A DNA stretch of 64,000 bases from Oscheius tipulae. Its lineage: Eukaryota; Nematoda; Chromadorea; Rhabditida; Rhabditidae. The stretch covers positions 7,440,001-7,504,000 of the forward strand of contig JASJZH010000006.1 in the NCBI GenBank assembly GCA_037178975.1, read 5' to 3'. The translations under genes and the position numbers were made by a program. Positions 61,381-64,000 of the stretch are shown here, in pieces. The notes under the pieces were generated by a model. The model did no database searches and had not been told where the DNA came from. It worked only from the letters and a program-made list of their open reading frames with translations. Each line of letters begins with the position of its first letter. Within the stretch, counting starts at the first letter, position 1.

Positions 61381-64000
61381 TTATGCGTCGAGCTCTTCCA
61401 TAGAACGGTAAATGGGACTATGGTCCAAATGAGTGACCAGACTCTGCGTCGTCATCGTCACTTTGATCTTCTCAAAGTCCCGAGAGTAGGACAGCAGGAA
61501 ACAGACGTTCATGACAGCCATGGTCCATTCGGAGATAGCCGAGATAACGTGGAATTCGTAACCCTGCAAAAGAATGATTCCTGTACCAGGTAAACTTTGC
61601 GTTCTAAGTTTGGCAGTTCAAGTTATTGGCCAGTCTACATATCACGCGACACGGAATGAAGTAAACATGAATGGCCACATTGCAGCACAACAACTGGGAA
61701 AAACTGTTTAGGGACTAAAAAACAAAGTAGAAACTCACCGGCTGCCAATATTTTCTGGTCCAGGGACGTGGAGTCGGCAAACTGGGGTAGTACTGGTGGT
61801 AAACGTGCTGAGCGTACCAGCCGAAACCAATCGCTGAAACACGAAACATACTATCGAAATTTCAGAAAGATTTCAAAAACCCAAAGCTATTATAGAGTGG
61901 GACTTTCATTGTTCTAGACTATTATTTATGCCCCAGTTACCTTTAGAATGAAGCTTGCTTACACTTTTCCCAGTCACCCAACATATAACGTAACGCAGCT
62001 CGGCTCTACGACATGTGTCGAGCCGAGCCGGAAAAACTGGTTTCAACGCGGTAATTCGGTAATTTCGTACTTTTCTTTTTTCTCTTACTCTTTGTGTTGC
62101 TCTCTCCCCGTTTCCTCATAACATTGATATTTTGCAAAGAAAATTCCCGAAGTCTGGAGTTTCTTTACGAAAGAAGCCGACGGTGCACGATGTACCTTGT
62201 GCAGAAAGTCGTTTGTCGTCACGGGAAATAGTACAAACACTTTGTCATTTGAAGTCAAAGCATCCCGAATATCAAAAGCAGGTTCATTATCAAGCTGGAA
62301 AGGCGGGATTCAAGCCGTATCTCAATAAAACGTTGCCTGCGAAATCTCATGAAAAGTCGTGAAACTGCTAAAAAAAAAAGAAGCTGAAGGCGTCGATCAC
62401 TAATCCCTTTGTCAAAGACGGAATGAATCGCGTCGAAATGATGCTGGAATGCTTCGAGCATATTGCGTCGACAAAATCAATCGCTGATGTACTAAAATAG
62501 TACGAAATCAGGGTACAACTGAACGGCGTAGTGTGTGATGGCTCCAGTAACCTCAAAGTTGCCTTGGAGAAGCTCTCGATACACCATCGAGATGGACATC
62601 AATGTTCATTGTGCTTTCTTCCGTTCTCGAGCAGGTACGTGTCCTCTTGTTCAACTGTACCGACTTGTTTTTTTTAGAAGAAAATCCTAGAACAGATGGC
62701 TGTATTGACCTATATCGATCTCCAGGACAATGAAGTCACGCTGCTGGATTTTGTGTTGAAATGCTTGCATCATAAAAATCATCCAAAAACTGGTTATTGA
62801 AGAATACAAAGGTAAATTTCTCATCTCAGACCACATCTTTTGTCTTTTTAGTGATTACCAAGGTAGTAGAAGCAGAAAAAAGCTTTAGTGGGATAGCCTC
62901 GCAAAAGTCTACAAGGAACGGCTGGAGTTCATTAGTTGACGGTTCTGTCAATCTACTCGTCGTAGAAAGAAAAAACCCGGCTCGGCTCGATTCGGAAAAA
63001 AAAAATCTCGATACGGCTCGGGCCGAAATTTTTGGCTCGTTCCCTACTTTACGGTTCAATTTGATGAGAAAAGTTTGTATTACAAACTGATAGCATCTTC
63101 CTAAGATTGTCTTGTGCATCTTCCTTACCTTTCGTTGTCAAAAGTATCACGGGTTCTCATTTTATAGTTCTTTTATGGTTCTCTGCTCAGAAACCTTACG
63201 AATTTGCATACATCCGACGATAATCACAAAGGTGTTCAAATCTTTTCCCACGAAATCCAGAGATCATCTTATTTGCGTGGGAACAAGCTACAGTAGCCCT
63301 CCCTAGTCTCCACTTCAAGGAAGTGCAACCGCTTTATGACTCTTCCTTTCCAGATAAACTGGCTAAGACGCTGTGATCCGCGTACTTCTGTCATAACTGT
63401 CCCGTGCCTGAACATCTGGATTATCTATGTTTTCTGTTTTTTCATGGTAAATTTTGCAAAAAAGGGTACTTGGAAGGCAGTTACGCATAGGTCATATATA
63501 AGATTAGCTTTTCTGTTTATGTAGAATTGGAGATCTTTGTCAAAGAAGTACACTCACATGAGAAGAATGTGACAGTTGACATCACAGCAATGAAAGTACG
63601 AATTACGCCGATTCGTCGGTTTGTGTATAGGGGATGCATTCGGAGCGTTATCCAAGACTGCATGTACATGTAGAAGTTTCCGCAGCCGAAGCAAATTACT
63701 GCTGATATCAGATGGATCATGATAACGGCAGTTTCCTAATAAAAGAATGAACTTGAAAAATAAAAGTGTAGCTAGTCTACCTGAACGTTGGCTATTACCA
63801 TCATAGCTGAAGCTCCAATGATTCCGAACACTGTGGATACCAGGTTGACTTTGTCGACATTAGGCTCAGATCCACGGTAGAGCGTTTCAACAAGAGTGTA
63901 CCTGAGAAATTAGCATTTATGTAATGACCGAGCTATTGGTTATAGCACCTCGTGTAGCCCACTCACTCCTCTACCACCACCATGCAAGACATCACTTCCC
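61381..64000 (-). CDS. DRAM/TMEM150-family membrane protein (5' end outside window)
   Basis: The gene runs in from the right edge; stop TAA is at 61383-61381. Exons from the edge: EVMSCMVVVEE; YTLVETLYRGSEPN then LVSTVFGIIGASAMMVIANV; ETAVIMIHLISAVICFGC, MYMQSWITLRMHPLYTNRR and VIRTFIAVMSTVTFFS (to 63558); SIGFGWYAQHVYHQYYPSLP and WTRKYWQP (from 61833); GYEFHVISAISEWTMAV, a TM helix and SYSRDFEKIKV with a short cytoplasmic tail. The late signature matches DRAM (PGYxxHxxSxxCEW and LTFxxDF), and the order ..FQETAV.. then ..R.R.GV.. agrees. DRAM proteins are six-helix proteins of lysosome or plasma membrane linked to autophagy or phosphoinositide kinase placement. The 1,724-base intron (61834-63557) holds a decayed transposon. 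Confidence 0.85.
61985..63050 (+). mobile_element. Decayed hAT-like DNA transposon in a DRAM-gene intron
   Basis: Inverted GC-rich ends are visible: CGAGCCGAGCCGG at about 62018-62030 and CCGGCTCGGCTCG at about 62978-62990, with more CTCGGCTC units outside them. Inside, on the plus strand, broken frames recall a BED-finger region (SREIVQTLCHLKSKHPEY, 62208-62270) and the C-terminal hAT dimerisation region (EAEKSFSGIASQKSTRNGW, about 62865-62925). Stops and frame changes separate the pieces, so it is inactive. The family assignment rests on weak motif resemblance, and target-site duplications were not found. Confidence 0.5.

Noticed and set aside
1-64000. tRNA, snRNA, spliced-leader RNA and CRISPR arrays
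   Set aside because: I looked for TTCGANNC-type tRNA arms, U6-like and spliced-leader-like strings and regular repeats, and found none that held up. A covariance-model search would be decisive.

Overview
The window looks like nematode nuclear DNA. The genes are split into many exons by short introns (mostly about 35-60 bases, GT-AG with a few GC-AG), AATAAA signals follow several stop codons, and the gene content fits a nematode: an astacin with two C-terminal ShKT domains, an eight-cysteine insulin-like peptide, a BRE-4-type N-acetylgalactosaminyltransferase and a POD-2-type acetyl-CoA carboxylase. Nothing here identifies the species. All exon models were made by eye from reading frame, splice consensus and phase.

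Layout. 1-306 (-): start of a peptide-receptor-like GPCR that runs off the left edge. 4909-8854 (-): NADAR-domain protein with a long, exon-duplicated basic tail. 9.0-10.5 kb: small unrecognised genes. 11115-12465 (+): beta-1,4-GalNAc transferase, converging on an insulin-like peptide gene (12744-13174, -). 19315-19948 (+): 3' part of an unrecognised Ser/Thr/Pro-rich gene. 20918-28802 (+): complete acetyl-CoA carboxylase (about 2,250 residues), whose 3' end overlaps that of the convergent astacin gene (29207-31133, -). 32556-34128 (-): divergent aquaporin. 36309-38578 (+): secreted cystine-knot cytokine resembling IL-17. 38810-45262 (-): MEIS-domain gene without a homeodomain, whose 5.3 kb intron holds a whole opposite-strand gene for a Gln/Gly/Ser/Pro-rich, probably GPI-anchored protein (40972-44798, +). 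46994-47393 (-): weak cysteine-rich gene. 47.6-55.7 kb: no convincing gene. 55744-59456 (+): PNT + AT-hook + ETS transcription factor of the ESE/ELF type with two alternative last exons for the end of the ETS domain. 61381-64000 (-, cut by the right edge): DRAM-family membrane protein with a decayed hAT-like element in an intron.

The genes are not an operon and share no single pathway; this is an ordinary stretch of chromosome with metabolic, secretory, signalling and developmental genes. The most unusual items are the swapped second half of the ETS recognition helix, the gene nested inside the homeodomain-less MEIS gene, and an aquaporin in which both NPA boxes are altered.
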